Source of the DNA: Betaproteobacteria bacterium
GTDB lineage: Bacteria; Pseudomonadota; Gammaproteobacteria; Burkholderiales; Burkholderiaceae_C
Assembly (NCBI GenBank): GCA_009921265.1
Contig: RFYV01000026.1
Location: 1 to 39,945 of the forward strand
Length of the DNA stretch: 39,945 bases
Reading direction: 5' to 3'
Part shown: piece after piece, positions 1 to 8,304 of the stretch
Layout of the letters: each line of letters begins with the position of its first letter
How positions within the stretch are numbered: the first letter of the stretch is position 1
Position numbers and translations under genes: made by a program
The notes under the pieces: model-generated
The model's input: only the letters and a program-made list of their open reading frames with translations
What the model was told of the DNA's origin: nothing
The model's database searches: none

Positions 1-759
1 GTGCATGGCCACATAGTCATCAAATTTGCTTTCACGTGCGACGTTGTAATGAATAATGCCATGTCCTGCATCTTTGACAGCTGTGGCCATTGCCAACATT
101 TCTTTCGATGATGCCAATCGACTGGGCACTGGCTTTCCGTCAAACCCGTAGTGCACAGTAGAAACTGAAGTTGCAAATGCGATGGCACCTGCACGCAAGC
201 CCTCTTCTACCAATGATTGCATCTGAGCAATTTCTTGGGTAGTTGCCTCGCGTTCAACCGCTTCTTCACCCATTACATACAAGCGAACAGGTGTATGCCC
301 AATCATGACGGCTACATTGATTGCAGATCCGCGTTTTTCAATCACGTCTAAATATTGAGGAAAACTCTCAAAAGGCCAATCTGCACCCAAACCTTCGTTA
401 AGAGCTTGCAAACTCATTGCCTCAACACGTTCTAATGTTCGCAAAATCAATTGTCGACCCGTTGGCTTGGTCGGTGCAACGCCAAATCCGCATGAACCCA
501 TCACTGCCGTTGTGACGCCATGCCAAGGGGAGATGGACAAAAAAGGATCCCAAAAAATTTGTGCATCGTAATGCGTATGAATATCAACAAAGCCTGGTGC
601 AATCACACACGATTGGGCGTCAATCACTCGAATTGCAGGCTCTGTCACCTCACCCAAAGCGACGATGACTCCATTGCGAATACCAATCGATCCCGCATAT
701 CCAGGCGCACCCGTTCCATCGACGATCCAGCCATTGATGATTTTGGTATCGAGTGTCAT
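1..759 (-). CDS. N-acyl-D-amino-acid deacylase family amidohydrolase (3' end beyond window)
   Basis: Read from the minus strand, an open frame of 253 codons runs from an ATG at 759 off the left edge, so only the N-terminal part is present. The N-terminus has the composite amidohydrolase pattern: a small beta domain (IINGWIVDGTGAPG), then APGFVDIHTHYDAQ with the HxH metal motif at about residues 61-63, then the GVTTAVMGSCGFG stretch typical of D-aminoacylases. These zinc enzymes hydrolyse N-acyl-D-amino acids or related cyclic amides; the true substrate is not visible. The start ATG overlaps the TGA of the upstream permease as ATGA (759-756), so the gene is translationally coupled to the ABC transporter. 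The transporter probably imports its substrate (inference). A dihydropyrimidinase-like activity is the main alternative. Confidence 0.85.
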   Translation of the reverse strand, partial: MTLDTKIINGWIVDGTGAPGYAGSIGIRNGVIVALGEVTEPAIRVIDAQSCVIAPGFVDIHTHYDAQIFWDPFLSISPWHGVTTAVMGSCGFGVAPTKPTGRQLILRTLERVEAMSLQALNEGLGADWPFESFPQYLDVIEKRGSAINVAVMIGHTPVRLYVMGEEAVEREATTQEIAQMQSLVEEGLRAGAIAFATSVSTVHYGFDGKPVPSRLASSKEMLAMATAVKDAGHGIIHYNVARESKFDDYVAMH

Positions 760-1565
760 GATCCTGATGTTCTCCAACGCAATGCACGCTGCTCGATTCG
801 TTTTAGAACAGCATTGAGAGTGATGCCAGTGATTGCTAATACGGTGAGGCCTGCAAACACACCCGCCGTATCAAACAATCCTGACGCTTGTCCAATTAAA
901 AAGCCAATGCCGCGATTTGAAGAAATCAATTCGCCAACAACAGCACCAATTAATGCATAAGGAACCGATACTTTTAATCCAGTGAGCACCCATGCAGCCG
1001 CCGAAGGCAAAACAACAAAGCGCATCTCTTGCCATTTGTTAGCGCCCAAAATACGAACCGCTGTTAAGAAATGTTGCTGCACATCGCGCACACCGGCAAA
1101 AGTATTGAGAAAAACCAAAAAGAAAACAATCAATGCGGCCATTGCGATTTTGGAAGAAAGACCAATACCAAACCACATAATGAGCAAAGGTGCCAATGCA
1201 ATTTTTGGTATGCAATAAATGGCAGTGATAAAGGGGTCAAATAACCTAGCTAAAAAAGGCGATCGACCCAAAACAAAACCCACAATAAAACCCAAAATAC
1301 TGCCAATCACAAACCCTGCAGCCATGGCTTGAAACGTATAAAGAAATGACATGCTCAAAGTGCCATCAACCGCCCATTGCCACAATTTTTGTACCACTGC
1401 AGATGGTGAACTGATGTAGAACGGATCAATCCATCGACCCGATAAAAACTCCCAGATCGACAAAAGTGCACCCGCCATGAACAACTGAGCCAATAAAAAT
1501 TGAAAACCTGTGCGCGTGGAATTGAAGTCATTGGTGGGCAATGCGTCGGCTTGTCCTGTCATCAT
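756..1565 (-). CDS. ABC transporter permease, SsuC/TauC type
   Basis: A 269-residue inner-membrane protein of the BPD_transp_1 family, the permease type used for sulfonates, taurine, nitrate and pyrimidine precursors. About six hydrophobic segments are visible, and the cytoplasmic coupling loop lies around residues 180-210 (EMRFVVLPSAAAWVLTGLKV). Its length is normal for the family. The ATG overlaps the TGA of the ATPase gene (ATGA at 1565-1562), and its own TGA overlaps the deacylase ATG, so three genes form one coupled operon. No periplasmic receptor for it lies in the window on this side. The NMT1-like receptor at the far right belongs next to another permease. Substrate unknown. Confidence 0.9.
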   Translation of the reverse strand: MMTGQADALPTNDFNSTRTGFQFLLAQLFMAGALLSIWEFLSGRWIDPFYISSPSAVVQKLWQWAVDGTLSMSFLYTFQAMAAGFVIGSILGFIVGFVLGRSPFLARLFDPFITAIYCIPKIALAPLLIMWFGIGLSSKIAMAALIVFFLVFLNTFAGVRDVQQHFLTAVRILGANKWQEMRFVVLPSAAAWVLTGLKVSVPYALIGAVVGELISSNRGIGFLIGQASGLFDTAGVFAGLTVLAITGITLNAVLKRIEQRALRWRTSGS

Positions 1566-2377
1566 GATGCTTCAACCTTGGCAAGACGCGCAATATCAGG
1601 CGCCAGCATTTCCCATAAGTTTTGGTAAATCATTTGAAACTGTGTATTGAATTGACCTTTGATGGGATCTCTAGGTCTGGGTAAATCGATTGAAACAATG
1701 TCTTTGATTTGTCCAGGTCGCCCCGAAAAAACAACCACTTGATCGGACAGCAAAATGGCCTCTGTCAAATCATGAGTGACAAATACAATTGTTTTTCCAG
1801 CGTTTTCCCACAAGGACAACAACTGCATTTGCATCGATACCTTGAGTTGTGCATCTAATGCTCCAAAAGGTTCGTCCATCAAAATTGTTTGTGGGTCATA
1901 CACCAAGACTTGGGCCAACGATGCGCGTTTTCTCATGCCCCCCGATAGTTGCGACGGAAAGTGATTGGCAAAACGCTCGATACCCACTCGTTGCAACATT
2001 TCAGTCACACGATGTTTTGCAGACGCCATCGAATGCCCTTGAATCAAAAGTGGCATCGCTACATTTTCTGCAGTGGTTCTCCATGGCAACAAGTTGTCTT
2101 GCTGCGTCATGTATCCAACACGTGTATTGATACCGCTGACGATTTGATCATCTTGAACGATGGAGCCTTGAGTGGGTTCAATCAATCCTGCAATCATGTT
2201 GAGTAACGTCGTTTTACCGCATCCAGAAGGTCCCACAAGCGACACGAAAGATCCAGTGGAAATTTTTAAATCGGTGGGTGATAAGGCGAGGGTTGGTTGA
2301 TTTTCAAAAGAAAAAGTTTTAGAAACACCTCGTACATCAATCACACGCCACTCCAGTTGGGTTAACCACCAATCCAT
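1562..2377 (-). CDS. ABC transporter ATP-binding protein, SsuB/TauB type
   Basis: A 271-residue ATPase that powers the adjacent permease from the cytoplasmic face. Walker A is GPSGCGKTT, the signature is LSGGMRKRASLAQ, Walker B is TILMDEPFGALD, and the switch histidine follows in VFVTHDLTEA. The C-terminus carries the LPRPRD motif common to nitrate/sulfonate/taurine ATPases. The start is uncertain: ATG at 2377 is used here, with an in-frame TTG at 2383 and a GTG at 2344 as alternatives. The GTG would begin right at the conserved VIDVRGVSKTF domain edge and is preceded by a GGAG. The stop overlaps the permease start by four bases. Confidence 0.9.
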   Translation of the reverse strand: MDWWLTQLEWRVIDVRGVSKTFSFENQPTLALSPTDLKISTGSFVSLVGPSGCGKTTLLNMIAGLIEPTQGSIVQDDQIVSGINTRVGYMTQQDNLLPWRTTAENVAMPLLIQGHSMASAKHRVTEMLQRVGIERFANHFPSQLSGGMRKRASLAQVLVYDPQTILMDEPFGALDAQLKVSMQMQLLSLWENAGKTIVFVTHDLTEAILLSDQVVVFSGRPGQIKDIVSIDLPRPRDPIKGQFNTQFQMIYQNLWEMLAPDIARLAKVEAS

Positions 2378-2425
2378 ACGCAAAGTTTAGAGCGATGCGA
2401 TTTTTCTGTCAATGAGACAATTGAT

Positions 2426-3508
2426 TCAATTCAATGCCTTCATTACTCTCTCAACAAAGCCATCAAACCGATTGGACTCCAACCAACGCACAACAACAAC
2501 CGTTTGTTCTTCGGGCATTATCCAAACATAGTTACCGCCCGCGCCCACCATGAAATAACTTTGCTCGCTTGCGTGTGTAAATGTCGTGCGATCTGTATTG
2601 AGCCATACCAACCAACCATAAAAAGACGCTAACGGACAGGGTTGCATCATTTGATTAATCCAATGCGCAGAGATCACTTGTGTTTTTTTACTGTGATGAA
2701 ACCAAGCTCCTTTTTGCAACATCAACTGTCCAATTAAGGCTTGATCGTGCGCACTAATTGATACACCCGCCCCCCAATGCGTACCACCTGGCACCGACTT
2801 CACGCGTTGCGCAGGTCTTCCATCTTTTGCAGGCAAATCAACCCATGCATCGTCATAACCACGCCATTGCGCATCATCAGTTGCACCAATGGGTGTTAAT
2901 ATTTTTTCTCTCCATACATCGGGCAATGACTTGCCAAACAAATGCAACAAGGCCAATGACAATTGATTGATGCGTACATCGTTGTATTCCCAATAAGTGC
3001 CTGGTGTTTGCAAAGGTCTTGCCGTTCCTTTCACACCCATCACAGGTCTTGGATCGTGCGACACGACGCGGTATCGATCAACCGTGTCTTCAATACCCAA
3101 ACAATTGCCCTCCCATTCACTCACTTGGGTTAATAAATGACGCCAAGTAATGGTTTGGTTGTGGGGAGAATCAAACCCGATTTCTTTTAAACGTCTAGAC
3201 ACAGGCTCATCCACATCAGGCAACAAACCTTCGTCGTGCGCAATACCTGCGAGCATCGCCAAATAAGTTTTGGCCACGCTGAATGTGAGATCCGAGCGAT
3301 GTGGCTCGCCCCATTGAGCGACCATCTCTCCACGCTGACGAATCACGCCAGAGACGGGGCCACGCTCGTGCACAGGGCCCAGCAATCGATTCCAAGGTGG
3401 TGGATCAGGATGATGAACGCCCCAACGATCGGGATCTTTTGCAGGATCGCGAGGCCAATCAACTTCGTGCAATTGCGAAAAAGCAATCACGTCACTCCAC
3501 TGTGTCAT
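2426..3508 (-). CDS. Serine hydrolase, beta-lactamase (class C-like) family
   Basis: A 360-residue protein of the beta-lactamase/transpeptidase-like fold. The nucleophile motif SxxK is visible as SVAK (Ser77-Lys80). The second motif appears as YND (Tyr175-Asp177) in the WEYNDVRIN context seen in this hydrolase subfamily. A Gly-rich VGAGGNYVW segment near the C-terminus sits where the third motif is expected. There is no signal peptide, so a cytoplasmic esterase or amidase is more likely than an antibiotic-resistance enzyme. It lies 49 bases upstream of the ABC operon and 22 bases downstream of the alcohol dehydrogenase gene, on the same strand, which suggests one transcription unit. The ribosome-binding site before its ATG is weak. 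Substrate unknown. Confidence 0.85.
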   Translation of the reverse strand: MTQWSDVIAFSQLHEVDWPRDPAKDPDRWGVHHPDPPPWNRLLGPVHERGPVSGVIRQRGEMVAQWGEPHRSDLTFSVAKTYLAMLAGIAHDEGLLPDVDEPVSRRLKEIGFDSPHNQTITWRHLLTQVSEWEGNCLGIEDTVDRYRVVSHDPRPVMGVKGTARPLQTPGTYWEYNDVRINQLSLALLHLFGKSLPDVWREKILTPIGATDDAQWRGYDDAWVDLPAKDGRPAQRVKSVPGGTHWGAGVSISAHDQALIGQLMLQKGAWFHHSKKTQVISAHWINQMMQPCPLASFYGWLVWLNTDRTTFTHASEQSYFMVGAGGNYVWIMPEEQTVVVVRWLESNRFDGFVERVMKALN

Positions 3509-3530
3509 AAAAAAATTTCTAACAAAAAAA

Positions 3531-4583
3531 TTAAGGAACTAAAACTGTACGTCCAATCAATCGACCCGCTTTTAAATCAACCAATGCATCATTGGCTTGT
3601 GAAAGCGGTCTTTTGGTAATCGGAACAGACAATGCTTTTGAGTGATTGACCAAATCAATTAATTCTTGGAGCTCGGTGGGATTACCAACGTAAGAGCCTT
3701 GCACTGTGATGGCACGCATGGGAATCAATGGCAACGACATGGTGATTTCTCCACCATACAAACCAACGATCACCAACTTACCACCTTTGACCAAACAGTC
3801 CAATCCCAATTGAGCAGAACTTTGCGCACCAACCAAATCAATCGCGCCCCACAGAGCGCCTTTGGCGTGTGCCATCACTTGTTTGGCCGCATCGGGTGCA
3901 TTCACGTCAACCACTGCCAATGCGCCCGCTTTCATAGCTGCTTCCCGCTTGGATGGATCAATATCAGCCACGATGGCGCCACGTCCACCCATTGCTTTTA
4001 ATAAACTAATACACATCAAACCCAAACCACCCGCACCCAAAATCAAGATGGGTTCGGTTTTGATGGCTTCGCCAATTTTTTTAATCGCGCTATAAGTAGT
4101 AACGCCAGAACATGCCAAAGGAGCGGCCTGCTCTGCACTTAATTTTCCATAGTGCAATAAATATTTAGCGTTAGGAACAATCAAATGATCGGCGTAACCG
4201 CCTGGTCGATGAACACCAATAAAGTTGGGAGCCAAACATAAATTTTCTTCACCCCGCAAACACACGCCGCATTTGCCGCAACCAATCCATGGGTAGACCA
4301 ATCGACGATCGCCTACTTTGACACCTTTGGCTTGTGGACCCAGAGCAACCACTTCACCGACATTTTCATGACCCATAGTCATGGGCAATTTGATGCCTCG
4401 ATCGGACAAACGCAATTGCTTACCACCTCCCAAATCATAAACACCATCCCAAAAGTGAATGTCGCTGTGACACACGCCTGCAGCAAGCACGCGCAATAAA
4501 ACTTCTTCACCTTGTGGTGTGGGTGTGTCGCGAACATAATGTTTGAGTGGGCATCCGCATTCTTGTACGTCATAACTATTCAT
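3531..4583 (-). CDS. Zinc-dependent NAD(P) alcohol dehydrogenase
   Basis: A 350-residue medium-chain dehydrogenase that oxidises an alcohol or reduces an aldehyde in the cytoplasm. The catalytic zinc site is visible as Cys38 and the GHE motif (His72-Glu73). The structural-zinc lobe is complete, with Cys102, Cys105, Cys108 and Cys116. The nucleotide-binding glycine motif is LGAGGLG near residue 185. A somewhat long stretch between Cys38 and GHE (DGVYDLGGGKQLRLSDRG) matches a subfamily annotated in Burkholderiales as alcohol dehydrogenase catalytic-domain proteins. A GAGGA ribosome-binding site lies seven bases before the ATG. It heads the leftward gene run and is divergent from the MipA-like gene. 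Substrate cannot be told. Confidence 0.92.
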   Translation of the reverse strand: MNSYDVQECGCPLKHYVRDTPTPQGEEVLLRVLAAGVCHSDIHFWDGVYDLGGGKQLRLSDRGIKLPMTMGHENVGEVVALGPQAKGVKVGDRRLVYPWIGCGKCGVCLRGEENLCLAPNFIGVHRPGGYADHLIVPNAKYLLHYGKLSAEQAAPLACSGVTTYSAIKKIGEAIKTEPILILGAGGLGLMCISLLKAMGGRGAIVADIDPSKREAAMKAGALAVVDVNAPDAAKQVMAHAKGALWGAIDLVGAQSSAQLGLDCLVKGGKLVIVGLYGGEITMSLPLIPMRAITVQGSYVGNPTELQELIDLVNHSKALSVPITKRPLSQANDALVDLKAGRLIGRTVLVP

Positions 4584-4637
4584 GATTTATCCTCTGGTTT
4601 TTCAATTATTTGCTTGATTATCAGTCAACCGAGCCTA

Positions 4638-4666
4638 TTGGCGAGACGCTTGAAACTACGTAGAAT
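4638..4666 (+). promoter_or_regulatory. Sigma-70-like promoter for the MipA/OmpV-like gene
   Basis: A TTGGCG box (4638-4643) is followed after 17 bases by TAGAAT (4661-4666). This matches 4 of 6 and 5 of 6 consensus bases with ideal spacing, in the divergent gap before the outer-membrane gene. The predicted start of transcription would leave a leader of about 15-20 bases. Visual match only. Confidence 0.45.
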
Positions 4667-4689
4667 GAATTGAAGATTTTTAGGAATTC

Positions 4690-5433
4690 GTGATTGTGAA
4701 AAAACTCCCCATCCTCGCGTTTACCCTTGTATGCCTTAATACATCTGCGCAACTCAAAATGCCCGATCACTTGGTGGGTGACGTGGGGGGCGCAGCTTTC
4801 ATCACACAATCAATCATCAAAGGCGACACCAACATTCAAAAAGTATTGCCTTATATGTACTTTGACTATCAAAACGCATTCGCCAGGATAGATACTTTTG
4901 GCCTAAAAACAATTTCAGTGGGCAATGGTCATCTCGAATTGGTGGGTCGAATCAGCTTTGAAGGGTTTAAAACCAACAGTTCCATCAACGGGATTCAAAA
5001 CCGCAACAACCCGATTCCCTTGGGAATTGGCACACGCCAACTAACCGACGTCGGCGCTTTTTTCTTATATGGCTTTTATGACATCACGTCGGGTGGCTAT
5101 GCACAAGAATTTACCTACGCCACCAAATTCAATTACGGCAAAATCAATTTTTATCCGCAACTCGGTTTAGAAATGCGCAGCGCCAAGTACGTTAATTATT
5201 TGTATGGCGTCAATAGTGCGCAAGCCACTGCAAGTGGTTTATCAAGCTATACCGCTCACGCATCCAACATTCCTGTTTTGGGCTTGGCCATGGAAGTGCC
5301 CATCGACAACAGTTGGAATATCAATTTTCAATATCGCACCAAATGGTTAGACAATTCGATTACCAACAGCCCGCTGGTTTCTACAAAAACACAATACAAC
5401 GGATTTGTAGGTCTCACCTACTCCTATAAATAA
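4690..5433 (+). CDS. MipA/OmpV-like outer-membrane protein
   Basis: A 247-residue secreted protein. A Sec signal peptide (KKLPILAFTLVCLNTSAQ) is followed by alternating beta-barrel segments and an aromatic C-terminal end (FVGLTYSYK), usual for outer-membrane barrels. The pattern of an early PYMYFDYQNAF strand and later GLGMEVP-like strands resembles the MipA/OmpV family, first known as MltA-interacting scaffolds in murein synthesis. Many members simply respond to envelope stress. The start is a GTG: 4690 has AGGA four bases upstream, while a second in-frame GTG at 4696 gives a longer spacing of ten bases. It stands alone between a divergent dehydrogenase and a convergent yggT gene. Confidence 0.75.
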   Translation: MIVKKLPILAFTLVCLNTSAQLKMPDHLVGDVGGAAFITQSIIKGDTNIQKVLPYMYFDYQNAFARIDTFGLKTISVGNGHLELVGRISFEGFKTNSSINGIQNRNNPIPLGIGTRQLTDVGAFFLYGFYDITSGGYAQEFTYATKFNYGKINFYPQLGLEMRSAKYVNYLYGVNSAQATASGLSSYTAHASNIPVLGLAMEVPIDNSWNINFQYRTKWLDNSITNSPLVSTKTQYNGFVGLTYSYK

Positions 5434-5449
5434 TCACTGGGTTTGATAT

Positions 5450-6004
5450 TCAAATCGATTGCTCGACATAACGCAACACCACTTCAAGTATTTGCAATAT
5501 CAACAAAAAAGCAATCGGGGACAAATCAATCCCACCCAGCAATGGAATGAATCGTCGAATGGGATTGAGCAGAGGATTGACCATTTGCTCCAGTACAAAA
5601 CTCAAATCGGAGTCTGCACGCACCAATGACAACAACGCATAAGCAATAATCAACCACGACAAGGCGGTGATTGAAAGTGTGAGCAAAGCAAACACAGCAA
5701 TCAAAAACAACATCGCCCATTCGCCCATCAATCCCGAAAATATCCACAACAAGGTGGTTTTAACCAAAACAATCAAATAAGCCGCGACTAAACTTGATGT
5801 ATCAACGCGACCCAGCGGAGGGAGTTTTTTTCGCAGGGGCAATACCAACCAATTGCTTGCTGCAAAAATAAAAGAAGACAATGGATTACCAGAACCCAAG
5901 GACATGCTAATGCGGTGATATTGCATATAGATTCGCAACAAGCAGACCGTGGCGAGCAGTCCAGCCGCCAGATTGAGTATCAACGAAAAAATGGAATAGA
6001 TCAT
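5450..6004 (-). CDS. YggT family integral membrane protein
   Basis: A 184-residue inner-membrane protein with two copies of the YggT repeat, each a hydrophobic hairpin around a PLR/NPLLNPIRR loop (residues about 50-65 and 140-155). YggT proteins are found beside proC in many proteobacteria and have been linked to osmotic stress tolerance, but their biochemical role is not settled. Here no proC is next to it. It is convergent with the MipA-like gene, 16 bases away, and divergent from the Lon-domain gene, 35 bases away. Confidence 0.9.
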   Translation of the reverse strand: MIYSIFSLILNLAAGLLATVCLLRIYMQYHRISMSLGSGNPLSSFIFAASNWLVLPLRKKLPPLGRVDTSSLVAAYLIVLVKTTLLWIFSGLMGEWAMLFLIAVFALLTLSITALSWLIIAYALLSLVRADSDLSFVLEQMVNPLLNPIRRFIPLLGGIDLSPIAFLLILQILEVVLRYVEQSI

Positions 6005-6039
6005 GTCTCTAGTTTAAAGGCAATAGCAAAATATAAAAA

Positions 6040-6642
6040 ATGAGCACATCCAAAATACCCCTCTTTCCATTGCAACACGGCATTTACCCTGACGGCATGT
6101 TGCAACTGCAAATATTTGAAGTTCGATATTTAGACCTCATCAAACGATGTCATCAAACACAATCTCCATTTGGTGTGGTGTGGCTCAAAGCAGGCCACGA
6201 AGTACAAATTCCAGGTGAGAATCCCCAGCTTCACACCATCGGATGCTTGGCGCATATTCGAGATATTACTGCATTGCAACCTGCGTTGTTTCAAATCAAA
6301 TGTCAAGGCGGTATGCGATTTGAATTAATCAAACACGAAGCAGGTCCCTACGGCGTATGGATGGGCGAAGTCAATTACATAGCCATGGATGAAGCCACTG
6401 CAATACCCGATCAATTCCAAGCCAGCGCTGATTTATTGGGGCAATGGATTGCAAACGCTCAGCAACATAGTCTAGAGGAGCAATTACCGATTTTTAAACC
6501 CTACCAACTCGACGACTGTGCTTGGGTATCGAATCGATGGTCAGAAATATTGCCGATAGCGACCGATGAAAAGAGAAGATTGTTGGCTTTGACCGATCCC
6601 GTTGAACGATTGGCTCAAGTTCAGTTGTATTTACCCGATTAA
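6040..6642 (+). CDS. LON peptidase substrate-binding domain protein
   Basis: A 200-residue cytoplasmic protein made only of the Lon N-terminal (LAN, PUA-like) domain, without the AAA+ or protease parts. It begins IPLFPL, then has LQIFEVRYLDLIKRC and SPFGVVWL, the hallmark strands of this family. Stand-alone versions are common in betaproteobacteria, but their role is not defined; protein quality control or substrate capture is presumed. The metal-uptake cluster follows closely on the same strand, though the connection may only be positional. Confidence 0.88.
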   Translation: MSTSKIPLFPLQHGIYPDGMLQLQIFEVRYLDLIKRCHQTQSPFGVVWLKAGHEVQIPGENPQLHTIGCLAHIRDITALQPALFQIKCQGGMRFELIKHEAGPYGVWMGEVNYIAMDEATAIPDQFQASADLLGQWIANAQQHSLEEQLPIFKPYQLDDCAWVSNRWSEILPIATDEKRRLLALTDPVERLAQVQLYLPD

Positions 6643-6675
6643 GTTTTTTTAATGGCATGTGTTAGTATTTCTCTC

Positions 6676-7029
6676 ATGAAACTTTGGCCTTTCAATTCCA
6701 TTAAACAACCGCGCTTAGCGTGGTTGTTGGCATTGTTATTGATGTTGCCATTGGCTCAAACACTGGCATCTGTTCATTTACTGTCACACGCACCTTCGTA
6801 TTTATTAGGCAGTGATGACGCAGGTAAATCGACCTTAGAAGACGCATGCGATCAATGTACGAGTGCTGCAACGCTGACTGGTGGCGCACTACTCCACACC
6901 ACTTTTCTAAATGTTAACTCTCCACAACCCGCTCAAAAAATACAACCGCTTGAATCTGTATTTATAAGCGACTCTAAGCTCACACGCTACGCCATACGCG
7001 CACCTCCTAACTCATCACTCCAAGCCTAA
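6676..7029 (+). CDS. Small secreted CxxC protein at the head of a metal-uptake cluster
   Basis: Function not recognised with certainty. The predicted protein has a hydrophobic N-terminal segment (LAWLLALLLMLPLAQTLASV) that should act as a signal peptide or anchor, then His residues (VHLLSHAPS) and a CDQC pair near the middle. This layout resembles the DUF2946-like small periplasmic proteins found beside metal transporters. ATG 6676 (MKLWPF) is used because it puts a basic N-region just before the hydrophobic core; an in-frame ATG at 6652 is possible, and neither has a clear ribosome-binding site. It is followed by an outer-membrane barrel and ZnuA/ZnuB-like genes, so a zinc or other metal-binding role is inferred. 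Confidence 0.6.
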   Translation: MKLWPFNSIKQPRLAWLLALLLMLPLAQTLASVHLLSHAPSYLLGSDDAGKSTLEDACDQCTSAATLTGGALLHTTFLNVNSPQPAQKIQPLESVFISDSKLTRYAIRAPPNSSLQA

Positions 7030-7086
7030 ATCCTTAACGCTTGGTCCAGCTAACAAGTGATTTGTTATTTTTTTAGAGAATTTGTG

Positions 7087-8289
7087 ATGAAATTTTTAAA
7101 TATATTTTTGAGCACGGGTATGGCGTTCACTTCTTTGTGTGTTTATTCGCAAAACGCGCCTAGTACCTCAACAACTGGAACGGGAATTAATCCTTCCATC
7201 TCTTTGATTCTTTCGGGAGGCTATAACCGCTCCCGTCAAAATCCTGACGATTACAAACTCACGGGCTTTCATCAAAGTACGGATGCAGAAGGCATCAAAC
7301 GTGGTTTTTCTTTGGGAGAAACTGAATTGGGGTTTTATGCCAATATTGATCCTTGGTGGTTTGGGTCTGCCATGATTGCGTTGGATTCTGATGGTGCTAT
7401 TTCGATTGAAGAAGCTTTTGTTCAAACGAGTCGACTAGGCAATGGCCTCACAGCAAAAATGGGAAGACATTTCTCTGGTATTGGTTATTTAAATCCACAA
7501 CACGCGCATACATGGGATTTCATTGATGCACCGCTTGCGTATCAGGCTTTTTTGGGTGGGCAACTTAAAAATGATGGTGTTCGGATGTCATGGTTAATGC
7601 CCACCGATCAATTTGTACAATTGGGATTGGAAGTGGGACAGGGCAATGGCTTTCCATCGTCCAACGCCAATCAAAACAAAATTGGTCATAGCGCACTCAC
7701 CTTGCACACGGGCGGTGATATTGGGCCCAGTCACAACTGGCGTGCAGGAATTTCATCTGCACAAATCAAAGCCACTGATCTGTCATTGATGGTTGATAAT
7801 TTTTCTAACGAATCCAAAAGTAGTTTGTTCAGTGGAAACACACAACTGCTTGTATTGGATGGTGTTTGGAAATGGGCACCCAACGGCAATACGAGTCGCA
7901 ATAGTTTTCAATTGCAAGGTGAATACATCAAAAGCAAAAGAAGCGGTCACCTCACCCTCGATACATTGGGAACCAATATTACACACGCACTCAGCCTTCC
8001 TCAATCTGGCTGGTATTTACAGAGCGTCTATCAATTTCAACCGCTATGGAGAGCAGGTATTCGAGTTGAGCGGCTTGATTCAGGAACACCTGTTTATGCA
8101 GCCAACGCTTTAGGCGGCACTCAATACAATCCATCCAAAAACACAGCTCTCTTGGAGTGGCGTAAAAGTGAGTTTTCTAAGTTTAGAGCACAGATAGCGA
8201 ACGATTACTCGCGCGAAGGTGCGCCAGATCGCATTATTTCATTGCAATACCAAATGAGTTTGGGTGCACACCGTGCACACAGCTATTAA
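7087..8289 (+). CDS. Outer-membrane beta-barrel protein of the metal-uptake cluster
   Basis: A 400-residue protein with a Sec signal peptide (KFLNIFLSTGMAFTSLCVYS) followed by porin-like alternating strands. Motifs such as SLGETELGFYANIDPWWFG, MGRHFSGIGYLN and a C-terminal series ending in ISLQYQMSLGAH suit a barrel of roughly 14-18 strands. ATG 7087 follows an AGAGAA, and a GTG-initiated extension to 7057 looks spurious. The gene precedes the ZnuA-like receptor by 15 bases, so it probably carries the same metal, or a metal complex, across the outer membrane. It lacks the plug domain and TonB box of a TonB-dependent receptor, so a passive channel is favoured. Confidence 0.7.
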   Translation: MKFLNIFLSTGMAFTSLCVYSQNAPSTSTTGTGINPSISLILSGGYNRSRQNPDDYKLTGFHQSTDAEGIKRGFSLGETELGFYANIDPWWFGSAMIALDSDGAISIEEAFVQTSRLGNGLTAKMGRHFSGIGYLNPQHAHTWDFIDAPLAYQAFLGGQLKNDGVRMSWLMPTDQFVQLGLEVGQGNGFPSSNANQNKIGHSALTLHTGGDIGPSHNWRAGISSAQIKATDLSLMVDNFSNESKSSLFSGNTQLLVLDGVWKWAPNGNTSRNSFQLQGEYIKSKRSGHLTLDTLGTNITHALSLPQSGWYLQSVYQFQPLWRAGIRVERLDSGTPVYAANALGGTQYNPSKNTALLEWRKSEFSKFRAQIANDYSREGAPDRIISLQYQMSLGAHRAHSY

Positions 8290-8304
8290 TTCGAGAGTAT
8301 CCAA

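Noticed and set aside
520-960. Plus-strand open frame of 146 codons opposite the deacylase and permease
   Set aside because: It lies antisense to two coupled genes with clear family motifs, and its product shows no domain, signal or sensible composition.
2426-3508. Serine hydrolase as an antibiotic-resistance beta-lactamase
   Set aside because: There is no signal peptide and the second and third motifs differ from class C enzymes, so a metabolic esterase or amidase is more likely.
6600-7086. Zur-type palindrome expected before a zinc-uptake operon
   Set aside because: I looked through both gaps and found no convincing palindrome around an ATAAT-type core, so no operator is called.
7057-7086. 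GTG-initiated N-terminal extension of the outer-membrane barrel
   Set aside because: The extension would put a Tyr/Phe-rich stretch before a normal signal peptide, and ATG 7087 has a better-placed purine-rich site.
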